This document shows, piece after piece, positions 15,510-23,335 of a stretch of DNA of 28,208 bases. The notes under the pieces were generated by a model. The model was not told the DNA's origin, searched no databases, and worked only from the letters and a program-made list of their open reading frames with translations. Every line of letters starts with the position of its first letter. Position 1 is the stretch's first letter. Made by a program: the position numbers and the translations under genes. The DNA comes from Fimbriimonadaceae bacterium (GTDB taxonomy: Bacteria; Armatimonadota; Fimbriimonadia; Fimbriimonadales; Fimbriimonadaceae): assembly GCA_020851885.1 (NCBI GenBank), contig JADZBW010000091.1, positions 1 to 28,208 of the forward strand. The letters run 5' to 3'.

Positions 15510-16358
15510 CTAGAGTGAGCCGATAAGCTCGTTTTCGATCAGCAGCGCTTCCATCTGGATCCGCTTAAGCTCCGCATCTACGTCGACCGCAGACTTCGGA
15601 GCCTCGAGTAACCCGTTCAGGAGGCCCTGCAATTGGCGTATCTCGTCGACCCTTGCCGGGTCTATCGATGCGCCCTTTTCGTCGCGCATGGCTTTGATTT
15701 CCGCTGCGCGATTGACGAACTCCCTGACAGCACCAAGAACTGCTTCGGAGTGTTTGGCGAAGGTGAGGCCATCAGGAACCTCTTCTCCGCCCTGGAAAGC
15801 GTTTAGAGACTTGAGTGCCGATGCCGTGGCTTTTGGATTTGCCGGCACGGTAACGATCGAAACCTCGAAGAGTTCGCCCACCTTTGTAATGGCTCGAACC
15901 CATTTGGATTTCTTGATCGCTTGGGCGTCGAATAGGCTGAGGTCGTATCCGCTTTTAGATGCATATTCGAGTAAGGCTGCGCCTTCTTCAAAAATGGCGA
16001 CACCCTCTCGCGCACAACTAAACCCGATGGAGAGCCCGATCGAGAGCCCCTTGCTGAGCCTTTCGGAAACGACGGTTTTAGCTTCTTGCGCATCATCTGT
16101 CGAGTGGAACTCCGCCTCGACGATCAACTCGTTGCCCTTCTCGTATGCCTTAGATGGCATTGCTACAGGCAAGCCACTCCAATCGTGGCCTACAGGCATA
16201 AACCCATCAGTCAGAAACCCTTTGATAGCTGACTTGAATGCGCCCGGGAATATCACGTCGTTGTATCGATCGACGTTGCCCATGACGGCGCCTGCGCCGA
16301 CGATGGTATTGCCTTCGAGCGTTCCGCCCGCAGCGATTGCCTTATGGAAGATGTTCAT
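15510..16358 (-). CDS. Prohead protease (HK97 family serine protease)
   Basis: This 282-residue protein has ATG 16358 as its start; an upstream TTG would read through the hairpin just before the gene and is rejected. It cleaves scaffold/delta domains during capsid maturation. Visible features are H58 in GHDW, the KGLSIGLSIGFSCAREG section (candidate Ser106 or Ser110) and FEVSIVTVPANPKA (164-177), the standard C-terminal signature of the family with its acidic residue. The C-terminal part (190-282) is a charged helical extension, possibly scaffold-like, as is common when no separate scaffold gene exists. Confidence 0.9.
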   Translation of the reverse strand: MNIFHKAIAAGGTLEGNTIVGAGAVMGNVDRYNDVIFPGAFKSAIKGFLTDGFMPVGHDWSGLPVAMPSKAYEKGNELIVEAEFHSTDDAQEAKTVVSERLSKGLSIGLSIGFSCAREGVAIFEEGAALLEYASKSGYDLSLFDAQAIKKSKWVRAITKVGELFEVSIVTVPANPKATASALKSLNAFQGGEEVPDGLTFAKHSEAVLGAVREFVNRAAEIKAMRDEKGASIDPARVDEIRQLQGLLNGLLEAPKSAVDVDAELKRIQMEALLIENELIGSL

Positions 16359-16383
16359 TGATTTGCTAGGAGAGGCATGCAAC

Positions 16384-16407
16384 AAAAAAGCCCTGCATCA
16401 GCAGAGC
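16384..16407 (-). terminator. Intrinsic terminator before the prohead protease
   Basis: On the minus strand GCTCTGC, loop TGAT, GCAGGGC forms a 7-bp stem (one G-U pair) and is followed at once by TTTTTT. This is a textbook Rho-independent terminator. It lies between the small gene ending at 16436 and the protease start at 16358, with only about 25 bases from the T-run to the ATG. Confidence 0.75.
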
Positions 16408-16435
16408 CTTTGTGTCGTTTGTGATCTTGCGATTG

Positions 16436-16594
16436 TTAATCGTCGTCAGGGATTGCGGGGACATTTCCCCCGATTTCTTCAAGTTCCGAATCGGTCATCG
16501 GCCGACTCTCGTTGACACCAGTGCGGCGCCTGAGATCCGGCTGCGGCGCTTTCTTCATCGCCTCTTCAATCAGCTTCCGAGTCTTTTCAGTCAT
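16436..16594 (-). CDS. Small head-region protein (52 aa)
   Basis: This 52-residue frame starts at ATG 16594, overlapping the minor head gene by 8 bases. Sequence is charged: a helix (EKTRKLIEEAMKKAPQP) then an acidic tail (MTDSELEEIGGNVPAIPDDD). No family is recognised. Overlap with the upstream gene and a following terminator support a real last gene of this transcript. The tail is likely disordered. Confidence 0.5.
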   Translation of the reverse strand: MTEKTRKLIEEAMKKAPQPDLRRRTGVNESRPMTDSELEEIGGNVPAIPDDD

Positions 16595-17912
16595 TGCGAA
16601 TCCAGCCAAGGTCGACAAAGAGACTCTCGATGGCTTTTTCAATGCCTTCGAAGTCTTCATCGTCGAATTGGGCTAAGAACAACTTTTGATAGTCTTCCTT
16701 TAACAGTTTAGCCAATTCAGTGCTCAGTTCGGCTTGGCCTGAGCGTTTTGCTATGAACTGGAAGTACGACCTCGCCCAAAGCTCTTCCCAGGTCTGCAAA
16801 TACTTTGCATGCTGGATCAGGTCCTCGCCTGGGATGATCGATTCTCCATCAACCTCCACAGTGCGGCCGCAAGCGATCGCATTAATGCGCCGAAGACTCT
16901 TGGATTTTTTGATCTCATCGCGCCAAGGCTTCAGCAGTCTGGATTTCGCCGATGAGAACTTCTTTGGAGTCCCGAACCCATAGAGATCGATCAGGTGCCC
17001 TAATTCATGGACCATCGTGCCCCTAGGTGAGCTGCCAAAGTGGTTTATCGCGATCTCAAGATTGGCCGTATCGATGTATCCACCAAGATCGGGCGTATTG
17101 ATGATCCCATGCACATAGACGACGGGGAGCGATCCGTCTATATGCACTGAGTCGATCGCCGCCACTGCATCATTGACCGCCGCGCTCATTGGATACGGAG
17201 TGTTGTTGTCGATTGCATCGCTCACTGGCGCCACATGATTACCAATTTGTGACCTAGTGGCAACGGAGCCCTCAGGCTTGAATGCGGTGAGGCGGTCGCT
17301 GCGCCTTCGCACATAGCAAAGGCAGTTTCCCAAACATTCGGTATCGCCACTGCCGGGATACGTGAACATCGTCGACTTCTCAAACGGGGAAAGCCTGGCG
17401 ATTCTTGGACAGTCTTCACAATGTCGCTCGTTTGCGCCAAGCACCCAGTCGAACTGTTCTGCATCGTCGCTTGCCGCTACAAACGCCTCAGCAGAAGTGC
17501 CTCGCATCTTGCCCAGGTAAAGATTGGCTCGGTTCATAATCGCGTCGGGCCTTAATCTCCCCGACTCGTCGACATACCGTGCATCTCCAGCCTTGATTGC
17601 TTCTAGGAAGCTGCGAAGGTATTCAGCGTCTCCATCCTTTGCGGCAAGGCCCATCAGCCGATCATCGTCGTTAAAGTCGCGAAGGTCGCCCGCCAGTTTC
17701 CTCCCAAGGTGCCATGCCCTGGAATGGCCGGCAAGAAGGATTGAGTCAAAGCGGTCTGCCCATTGGTCTGGGTTAAGCTGCCCGCCAGCGAATTGCTCGG
17801 TGATGTGCCTGAGCTCTCTTCTGCGCCGCCGAACCATCGCATCGAAGTCGGCTTGCGTTGGTCGTTTATCGCGATATTCTTCGCGAACCGCTTTCACATG
17901 CAGATCTGTCAA
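16587..17912 (-). CDS. MuF-type minor head protein fused to an HExxH metallopeptidase-like domain
   Basis: This 441-residue protein starts at TTG 17912 (TTGA overlap with the portal stop, GAGGAG upstream). Residues 1-205 look like the Mu gpF/SPP1 gp7 head-morphogenesis domain: helical, then DWVLGANERHCEDCP and TECLGNCLCYV (Cys165, 168, 193, 197, 199), a zinc-knuckle-like set common at its end. Residues about 240-440 contain VHELGHLIDLYG with HELGH (302-306), the HExxH zinc protease motif. Further on, TWEELWARSYFQF (374-386) could give a third ligand, as in lethal-factor-like peptidases. Proteins of the MuF family often carry C-terminal effector domains that enter the cell with DNA. Here the extra domain could process capsid proteins or act on the host; that is inference. 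Confidence 0.8.
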   Translation of the reverse strand: MTDLHVKAVREEYRDKRPTQADFDAMVRRRRRELRHITEQFAGGQLNPDQWADRFDSILLAGHSRAWHLGRKLAGDLRDFNDDDRLMGLAAKDGDAEYLRSFLEAIKAGDARYVDESGRLRPDAIMNRANLYLGKMRGTSAEAFVAASDDAEQFDWVLGANERHCEDCPRIARLSPFEKSTMFTYPGSGDTECLGNCLCYVRRRSDRLTAFKPEGSVATRSQIGNHVAPVSDAIDNNTPYPMSAAVNDAVAAIDSVHIDGSLPVVYVHGIINTPDLGGYIDTANLEIAINHFGSSPRGTMVHELGHLIDLYGFGTPKKFSSAKSRLLKPWRDEIKKSKSLRRINAIACGRTVEVDGESIIPGEDLIQHAKYLQTWEELWARSYFQFIAKRSGQAELSTELAKLLKEDYQKLFLAQFDDEDFEGIEKAIESLFVDLGWIRND

Positions 17913-19270
17913 TCTGAAAGCTCCTCTTGGATAGCCTCAAAGACTGCCCTGGAGTCTTTCATGCGCTGTTTGATGGCGCTCTTCGCCTTGCTCGAGTCTG
18001 CAATCTTGGCCGACTGATCGGCGCCGCCAACGGCGAGGTCGGTCTTGTACACATCGTCTGCTTTGGGATCTACTTTCAGTCCAAGCATGCGCCGGCCATC
18101 AGACCTCTTGATCAGCCCGCTTTCCCATAGCCCATTGACGCGCTCTGCTTTCTCTGTTTCGTCTTCTTCAAGTGCGGGAACTCCAGCCAGATCCCAACCA
18201 ACCTTCGTCTTTGCATCTGCCCCAAAGTCAGGGCGTAGCGTCTGGTGAGTTAGCTGTATGGCGAAAATGTTGATTGTTGGCAGGATCGTATTTTTGAACG
18301 CCGCCTCATTCGCCTCTTCGTAATTCGAATAGGTCTTTTGCTCGGACGGCAATCCGAGGATCATCGGATCGAATCCAATACCCGCACAGATGCGAGACAC
18401 GAATAATGCTCGGTTCTTGTCGAGCACTAGGTCGGCAGGCTTGTATCCGACATTAATTGCATCTACCGGGAAGGGCAAGAAGCTAGGCGTTCCAGCCATC
18501 TCGCCAGTTGTATTCTCTCGCCAGCGCTTCTTGACTTCGGCTACATCGTTCGGATCAGCTGTCGTGCTTCCCTCTTTGGGGCTAAACACGATGGCGCTTA
18601 GGCCCGCGTTCATCATGAGGGCCGTGCCCAGGACACCCGCCTCATTGTCGCCTACGATTTCACGCAGTGCGGCCATTAGTGGCGAAAGCCCTCGCATCTG
18701 ATTTTCCGGATCGATGCCATGGCGAAAGTGGACGATATCCCTTGGATCGATCGGCACAGGAGATCCGCCGACAGGTTGGTATTCGTAATACGTGATGAGT
18801 TTCGTGCCACCCGGGTTGTCAATATCCGCCTTGGGCCATATCTGCGTATGGGGAATGTAGACGTAGCCCACGACGATGCCCGCACCCGATCTCACCTTGT
18901 ACCAATAGGCATTGCCGTCGACTAGCCAACTGATTAGCGTCCCATACCAAAGAACCGTATGGTCGTAGAAAGGTCCATTCTCGACAGCCTCTGGGAACGA
19001 ATGCCCTTCAACTTCAACGTAAGTCGTGGCGCCAGATTCGTTCTTTGTCTTTGTGTCGACGATCAGCCTAGGATAAAGGGCATTCCGCCAAAAGAAACCA
19101 TGCGCGGGCAGTACGACGCTGTTATCGTAAATCCTTCCAGCCTCGCGCCGGTAATCGAGCCTGCCGTTCTTGAAAAGCCAGCTCGTCCAGCCGTAGGTAC
19201 CCGCCAGAGATGAGGCGTAAAACCGAAACCCCTTGATGGCCGCGGCGATTCTCGTTGTCAGTGTTGCCAT
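17909..19270 (-). CDS. Portal protein (HK97 family)
   Basis: This 453-residue protein starts at ATG 19270, 5 bases after the large terminase stop. Portals form the 12-subunit ring through which DNA passes. Characteristic sections are WLVDGNAYWYKVR (115-127), PRDIVHFRHGIDPENQMRGL (176-195, a hallmark of HK97-type portals) and an LPSEQKTYSNYEEANEAAFKNTI clip/stem stretch. The C-terminus is charged and Lys/Asp-rich. Order terminase, portal, MuF confirms the call. Confidence 0.93.
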   Translation of the reverse strand: MATLTTRIAAAIKGFRFYASSLAGTYGWTSWLFKNGRLDYRREAGRIYDNSVVLPAHGFFWRNALYPRLIVDTKTKNESGATTYVEVEGHSFPEAVENGPFYDHTVLWYGTLISWLVDGNAYWYKVRSGAGIVVGYVYIPHTQIWPKADIDNPGGTKLITYYEYQPVGGSPVPIDPRDIVHFRHGIDPENQMRGLSPLMAALREIVGDNEAGVLGTALMMNAGLSAIVFSPKEGSTTADPNDVAEVKKRWRENTTGEMAGTPSFLPFPVDAINVGYKPADLVLDKNRALFVSRICAGIGFDPMILGLPSEQKTYSNYEEANEAAFKNTILPTINIFAIQLTHQTLRPDFGADAKTKVGWDLAGVPALEEDETEKAERVNGLWESGLIKRSDGRRMLGLKVDPKADDVYKTDLAVGGADQSAKIADSSKAKSAIKQRMKDSRAVFEAIQEELSD

Positions 19271-19275
19271 CTTTG

Positions 19276-20868
19276 TTAAAGGATCGCCCAGCGTTGAATC
19301 TTCGGAGTGAAGAGGCTGTAAACGAACGCGTCTGCAAGGTCGGGTGATTTAATGCCCCGCTTTGCCATGTCTTGCTTTGATTCGATCTTGATCTTCCCTG
19401 TCTGAGTAGTGAGTGCTAGTGGTAGCGAAAGCTGCGTGATCAGCTCCGTCTCCCCTCGTGGAATGCTGATCAGCTCATCGAGCGGATGCTCATGCCCGCC
19501 TTCCTTGCCGTTTAGCCAAAGTGAGTACTCGTAGGTCTTCTCAAACCTGGTTCGAGCAAGCCACCAAAGCTCTGCCCTCAAGTTGAGGAACCGCTCCTGC
19601 GACGTCCTTCCGTCTGGCCACTTGGTTTCTGTGGGCGATTCTCCGGAGAGGATCGCTACCGGCTGGAACGGCAGTGACTCCATGAGCTCGAACGTCGAGC
19701 GAACGCCCGAGCCAACTCCGATCGCGTCGTAGCAGAAGATCGCGGCTCCGCAATCTCGGCAAGCCTGAGCAAAGTTGTGAGCGGTGATGGTTGTGTTCGC
19801 TTCCGGCCATTGCTTGACCTCGGTTACGACTGGGCCTGCCCTTGCGACGAAGGTGCTCTTGTTCTTGCCGCCTGCTGCCACGTCTCCACCGGCTACGATT
19901 CGCTCGCTTCTAGGCAGATCCAGATCGATCGCCGCCCGCACGTACTTGGCCGGGATGCAGATGCCATCCACGGAGGCCGTGTAATCGATATCGATCTCTT
20001 GAGCGACGATCACCGGATCCAGGCGTGCGCAGCGGTCTTGATACCAAGCGTCGTCTTTTCTGGGATCGTCACGCCAATGGAAGGTGAAGACAGGAAAGGC
20101 GCCACTGTGACGCTGCACGGCGAAGGTGTTGCCCTGGCCGTTTGGCGTCGAGAGTTTGATCTTTACGTCGCAGTTCTCGGATAAGGCCGCATCCACCCGC
20201 TCTGGGCGTTCGATAAAAGCCGCCTCATCCAAGATGTACAGACCATTGCGTCCACCACGGCCGATATTGTCTCCAGCCTCACCCGTGATGGCTGAACCAT
20301 TCGCGGGGTTGATGAACTTCATGTGCCCGCAATGCTTCTTCTCGTCGAAGCCCGCAGGGAGCATCCATTCAGGGAGCTTGCGAAGGATCATCCGACCCTT
20401 CTCTAAAATGCAGTCTGGATCGCCAAGGCGATCTACCAAGTCCTCTTTGCGCGAACCGACCGCGCCCTTGAAGCCATCTTCAAAGAGCCAATCATGCACG
20501 AGCACGGCAATGACGAGCCACGTCATGCCAACCTCTCGTGACTTCTCGATGATGCCGTCTTCTTTGGCTAACTGCCGATCGCGTATCCACCCGACGCATT
20601 CCCTTTGCTTCGGGAAGAGCTTGAAGCGGATCCATCGATCGCCTGATAGCAGCTTCGGGTTGTACGTCCAAACGTAAGTATCGATCCAGTAGGCGGTGTC
20701 TCTTGCGCATCTCAGCCACTCGTCTTTGTGGGGGCCGATCTTGTCGGCTATGAGATGGGCGGTAGCGAGTCCCTCTTCGGGCTCCAGGAACGAAACAGTG
20801 TCGACGGACTCTAAATCTGCGAACGCGCTCAGGACCGGCCACTCCGCCTGGCGATAGGAATGTCCCAT
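19276..20868 (-). CDS. terL: Terminase large subunit
   Basis: This 530-residue packaging motor has an N-terminal ATPase and a C-terminal nuclease. A Walker-A-like P-loop variant EKSREVGMTW lies at 108-117, Walker B LYILDEAAF at 210-218 (Asp214, Glu215), and the coupling motif STPNG at 240-244. The nuclease part has GGDVAAGGKNKSTF with Asp329 and FCYDAIGVGSGV with Asp381, typical RNaseH-fold metal ligands. A third acidic ligand is probably in SPDLADAFVYSL near the end. ATG 20868 overlaps the small subunit stop (TGATG). Confidence 0.95.
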   Translation of the reverse strand: MGHSYRQAEWPVLSAFADLESVDTVSFLEPEEGLATAHLIADKIGPHKDEWLRCARDTAYWIDTYVWTYNPKLLSGDRWIRFKLFPKQRECVGWIRDRQLAKEDGIIEKSREVGMTWLVIAVLVHDWLFEDGFKGAVGSRKEDLVDRLGDPDCILEKGRMILRKLPEWMLPAGFDEKKHCGHMKFINPANGSAITGEAGDNIGRGGRNGLYILDEAAFIERPERVDAALSENCDVKIKLSTPNGQGNTFAVQRHSGAFPVFTFHWRDDPRKDDAWYQDRCARLDPVIVAQEIDIDYTASVDGICIPAKYVRAAIDLDLPRSERIVAGGDVAAGGKNKSTFVARAGPVVTEVKQWPEANTTITAHNFAQACRDCGAAIFCYDAIGVGSGVRSTFELMESLPFQPVAILSGESPTETKWPDGRTSQERFLNLRAELWWLARTRFEKTYEYSLWLNGKEGGHEHPLDELISIPRGETELITQLSLPLALTTQTGKIKIESKQDMAKRGIKSPDLADAFVYSLFTPKIQRWAIL

Positions 20869-21344
20869 CAGATGTCCATCTGCGGCTGCTGGATCTGGCC
20901 CTTGCGCAACGCCTTGGCCTTCTCGATCGCTTCAAACAGGCGAACCGCTTTGTCCATGCCGACACCGTAGAGGATCGCTAGATCGCCTGCCGTTTGCTTG
21001 CTGAGCCACTTCTTGTCCATGTGGTGCTCTTGTTGAACGATCAGGGAGCGCAGCTGCCCGTCGATGAGCTTATCGAGGAGCCTCTCACGCGACTCTTTTA
21101 ACGTATGTACAACCGTATGCTCCGTATGCATACGATTTGGCATACGGTCTTCTATTTGAACCTGTTTTGCAGGCTCAGCCGTATGCATACGGTTTTGCGA
21201 GCCGTCTTCCTTGAGCTTGTCGTGCCAGCGTTGAACCGTGGCCTTGGATAGCCTTAGTTCTTTGGCTACCGCGCCGATCGAGGAACCGGAAAGAAGCAGC
21301 GCGATTCCGCGGGCCTTGGTGTTAGGGTCGATCTCCTTTGCCAC
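20868..21344 (-). CDS. terS: Terminase small subunit-like DNA-binding protein
   Basis: This 158-residue protein has GTG 21344 as its start. Residues 11-48 form a helix-turn-helix (ARGIALLLSGSSIGAVAKEL then RLSKATVQRWHDKL). A polar linker with repeated RMHT/RMP words follows (52-74), then helices to residue 150, likely the oligomerisation part. It precedes the large terminase with a one-base overlap, the standard place for the small subunit that recognises the packaging site. The linker-coding DNA is unusual: it holds a cluster of CCGTATGC half-sites. Confidence 0.75.
   Translation of the reverse strand: MAKEIDPNTKARGIALLLSGSSIGAVAKELRLSKATVQRWHDKLKEDGSQNRMHTAEPAKQVQIEDRMPNRMHTEHTVVHTLKESRERLLDKLIDGQLRSLIVQQEHHMDKKWLSKQTAGDLAILYGVGMDKAVRLFEAIEKAKALRKGQIQQPQMDI
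21102..21192. repeat. Cluster of CCGTATGC half-sites in the small terminase gene (candidate packaging site)
   Basis: Within 90 bp there are direct and inverted copies of a CCGTATGC core. They are ACGTATG at 21101-21107, CCGTATGC at 21113-21120, the palindrome CGTATGCATACG at 21123-21134, GCATACGG at 21140-21147 and the perfect 14-bp palindrome CCGTATGCATACGG at 21179-21192. Several phages (P22, SPP1) carry pac inside the small terminase gene. Function as pac/cos recognition or as an operator is inference. Confidence 0.6.
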
Positions 21345-21347
21345 AGG

Positions 21348-21752
21348 CTAACCGCCCGCGCATCCGCCATTCACCGCAAAGACGGTCAGTTCGAATCCTT
21401 CCACCTGACGCCATCCGGAATCACGGAAACGCCTAGCCAGCTTGACGACGTTCGTGACGTACTCGTCCTCGAACTTCTCGATCTTGGCCGGATCTATGTT
21501 CGGCTCCCAGGTGACCTTGCGGGGATTGTCGATCGCGTATTCGGCTGATACGATGAGGCCGGTCTCGGCATCATGCGGCTGCACCTTGTCCCAGTTGGCT
21601 TTTGCTTTGGCGATTAGTCGTTCTCGTTGGCTCATAAACCTACCCTTAGCCTCTTCGGCTCGCATGCGCTCATCCATCTTCTTGGAGCGGATCATCTCGA
21701 AGATCAGGATCGACATCACAACTGCAATGCCGATCCAGGTCGCGGCGTCCAT
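21348..21752 (-). CDS. Membrane-anchored protein of the lysis region (134 aa)
   Basis: This 134-residue protein has one N-terminal membrane helix (TWIGIAVVMSILIFEMI, 5-21). A highly charged, probably coiled-coil segment follows (RSKKMDERMRAEEAKGRFMSQRERLIAKAKANW). The C-terminal globular part ends in NGGCAGG. ATG 21752 overlaps the upstream stop by one base. Inner-spanin-like architecture is possible, given position after the exported protein, but no family is recognised. Confidence 0.6.
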   Translation of the reverse strand: MDAATWIGIAVVMSILIFEMIRSKKMDERMRAEEAKGRFMSQRERLIAKAKANWDKVQPHDAETGLIVSAEYAIDNPRKVTWEPNIDPAKIEKFEDEYVTNVVKLARRFRDSGWRQVEGFELTVFAVNGGCAGG

Positions 21753-22105
21753 CAGAACCGATATGTCAGGCCAAGCAAGAGCCCGGCGCCGGTTGGCTTG
21801 TTCTGGGTCGCAGAGATTGCGATGCCAAACTTGAAGTCTGCGTTCCTTGCTACTGGGAACGTCTTACCGATGGCTATACCGCCTGTTATGTTGGACTGTA
21901 GGTCTGCACCTGCAAAGCCATCTACCTCTAGGGAGAATTTGAGGCCTAAAGGACGCTCGATGGTTCCGATGTTTCGCAGGACCACTGCCGAACTAGTGTG
22001 CGTGCGGAAGTCCCATACAGCGGCAAGGCTCCATTCGCGGATCTCCTGGGCACTTGAAATGCACGTCATGGCGAGAAGGGAAAGCAGTAAGAGGAATCGT
22101 TTCAT
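21752..22105 (-). CDS. Exported beta-rich protein, outer-membrane-barrel-like
   Basis: This 117-residue protein starts at ATG 22105, overlapping the upstream stop as ATGA. The N-terminus is a clear signal peptide: MKR, then FLLLLSLLAM, then TCISSAQE, with likely cleavage after SSA. The mature part is short beta strands (EWSLAAVWDF, GLKFSLEVDGFAGADL, GGIAIGKTFPV, FKFGIAIS, GAGLLLGLTYRF) and ends in Phe, as outer-membrane barrels do. At about 98 mature residues it would form only a small barrel or part of one. It lies in the lysis-type cassette, so envelope modification or a spanin-like role is possible. Confidence 0.65.
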   Translation of the reverse strand: MKRFLLLLSLLAMTCISSAQEIREWSLAAVWDFRTHTSSAVVLRNIGTIERPLGLKFSLEVDGFAGADLQSNITGGIAIGKTFPVARNADFKFGIAISATQNKPTGAGLLLGLTYRF

Positions 22106-22290
22106 AGTTGAACTCCTGATTGGCTGACGCCCAGAGCGGCGAGTAGCCCGGTTGCGGTGCCAGCGATCCACCTACGGGATGCCAGCGACCAATTGAATTT
22201 GCGGCGTGACTTCGACCACTTTTGCAGGTCGATCACGAATGCGGTTGCGAAGCCGGTAGCGGCTCCGATCAAAGCGGTGTTTAGATTCAC
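22102..22290 (-). CDS. Holin-like small membrane protein (62 aa)
   Basis: This 62-residue protein has GTG 22290 as its start, overlapping the preceding stop (GTGA). Two hydrophobic segments (ALIGAATGFATAFVIDL, 6-22, and WIAGTATGLLAALGV, 41-55) flank a basic loop (KWSKSRRKFNW). The pattern fits a class II holin or a holin accessory protein. It follows another membrane protein and the endolysin. No family match can be claimed. Confidence 0.55.
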   Translation of the reverse strand: MNLNTALIGAATGFATAFVIDLQKWSKSRRKFNWSLASRRWIAGTATGLLAALGVSQSGVQL

Positions 22291-22565
22291 TTGCGACCTA
22301 CCGCCTGCTGAATCTGCTTGATGCCTTCCTCGACACGAATAACGGCTTCATGCGTGGCCTGGAACTTAGTGATCGCTTCTTTCATGATTGCCTCGTTCCG
22401 GGCCGTGGACTCGGCTTGGGCGCGATCCTCGCGAGCAAGGGCGGCTAGTCTCATCTCGACTCGCACTCCCCACATGACGGCGGCAATGATGTAGCCGATG
22501 ATGAGCCTGAGAGCCCAAATGACCTCAGAGTCTGGGATGACGAGTTGAGCAAAGAGGCTGAGCAT
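22287..22565 (-). CDS. Membrane protein with coiled-coil tail, holin-like (92 aa)
   Basis: This 92-residue protein starts at ATG 22565, 35 bases after the endolysin stop. It has an N-terminal hydrophobic region, including VIWALRLIIGYIIAAVMWGV (14-33), then a long charged helix (EMRLAALAREDRAQAESTARNEAIMKEAITKF) predicted as coiled coil. This is a common arrangement of phage holins and holin-like proteins beside endolysins. The small holin-like gene follows with an overlap, so the pair may act as a holin and regulator. Confidence 0.55.
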   Translation of the reverse strand: MLSLFAQLVIPDSEVIWALRLIIGYIIAAVMWGVRVEMRLAALAREDRAQAESTARNEAIMKEAITKFQATHEAVIRVEEGIKQIQQAVGRK

Positions 22566-22600
22566 TGTTTCATGTGGCACCCTTGGTGCAAAACGAGGAT

Positions 22601-23065
22601 CTAGGGGAAACTCAAAACAAAAACGCGGCACTTGCGTTGGTAACCTTTTCCAGACCAAGGCCTGGAGCCTGGGCCATGGCCGCCGTACGACTCGTAGGTT
22701 CGTCCATTCAAGATGAAGCCCACATGGCGCCCAACGCCTTTGCCTGGCTGCTGGGGAAGCACGAACATCCGCAGGATGCCGTCCTTGAGCTTCCCGGCCT
22801 CTACCGTGGATTCCTTAAAGTGGTTTTCGATCAGCCACTCGAGCTGCTTTGCCGAGCCGTCCGGAATAACCTCGCCGCATGCCTTGCTCACGATAAGCCT
22901 CGTGTAACCAGAGCAATCGATCTCCTTCACGTCGGCGAGCTGCACTCCCAAGAAGGGGGCTTTAGCGCCGAGTAGGTACTTGCAGTCCTTCATCTTGCCA
23001 GTCAGAACTGGAATGTCCTGAGGCTCGATCGGAAGCGTTTCGTATGGTAATTCTTTGTTCGGCAT
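22601..23065 (-). CDS. Endolysin, NlpC/P60-type peptidase
   Basis: This 154-residue cysteine peptidase probably cuts peptide bridges of the cell wall during lysis. Cys51 lies in EIDCSGYTR, the nucleophile motif; His114 in GRHVGFIL is the general base. The following segment GRTYESYGGHGPGSRPW (121-137) is a typical end of phage NlpC/P60 proteins, with His130 a candidate third polar residue. No signal peptide is seen, so a holin is needed. ATG 23065 is 4 bases after the upstream stop. Confidence 0.85.
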   Translation of the reverse strand: MPNKELPYETLPIEPQDIPVLTGKMKDCKYLLGAKAPFLGVQLADVKEIDCSGYTRLIVSKACGEVIPDGSAKQLEWLIENHFKESTVEAGKLKDGILRMFVLPQQPGKGVGRHVGFILNGRTYESYGGHGPGSRPWSGKGYQRKCRVFVLSFP

Positions 23066-23069
23066 GGCG

Positions 23070-23330
23070 TTAGTTCGTTGGGTCGATCCCGATGGCTTTG
23101 CACCGTTCGATGAACCGAATTGCTCGGGTGAGATGGTGATGGCCTTTCGGCCCCTTGTTCGACGCGATCTTGTCGACGCCGAAGGCATACGCTGCGTAGA
23201 CCGAACCTAATAACCCGCCGATGAAGACACACGGGTCGTACTGACGGCAATCCATTTGGTAGGCAATCGACAACTCCATCCACTTGGCTTGCGCTCGCTT
23301 CTTACGATTCAGCCGTTTGATGAACTTCAT
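23070..23330 (-). CDS. Small protein upstream of the endolysin (86 aa)
   Basis: This 86-residue protein has a basic N-terminus (MKFIKRLNRKKRAQAKW), a weakly hydrophobic Gly/Ala/Tyr segment (FIGGLLGSVYAAYAFGV, 36-52) and a basic His-rich end (GPKGHHHLTRAIRFIERCK). I do not recognise it. ATG 23330 lies directly after a hairpin with a T-run and no ribosome-binding site is seen, so either the start is special or expression depends on that leader. It is the first gene of the lysis cassette. Confidence 0.6.
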   Translation of the reverse strand: MKFIKRLNRKKRAQAKWMELSIAYQMDCRQYDPCVFIGGLLGSVYAAYAFGVDKIASNKGPKGHHHLTRAIRFIERCKAIGIDPTN

Positions 23331-23335
23331 GGCGT

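Noticed and set aside
16359..16385. Extending the prohead protease to the in-frame TTG at 16385
   Set aside because: That start lies inside the terminator T-run with no ribosome-binding site; ATG 16358 fits the family's N-terminus.
15688..16515. A 275-codon plus-strand open frame over the prohead protease gene
   Set aside because: The minus strand here has clear protease motifs; the plus frame has no recognisable pattern and runs across the intrinsic terminator.
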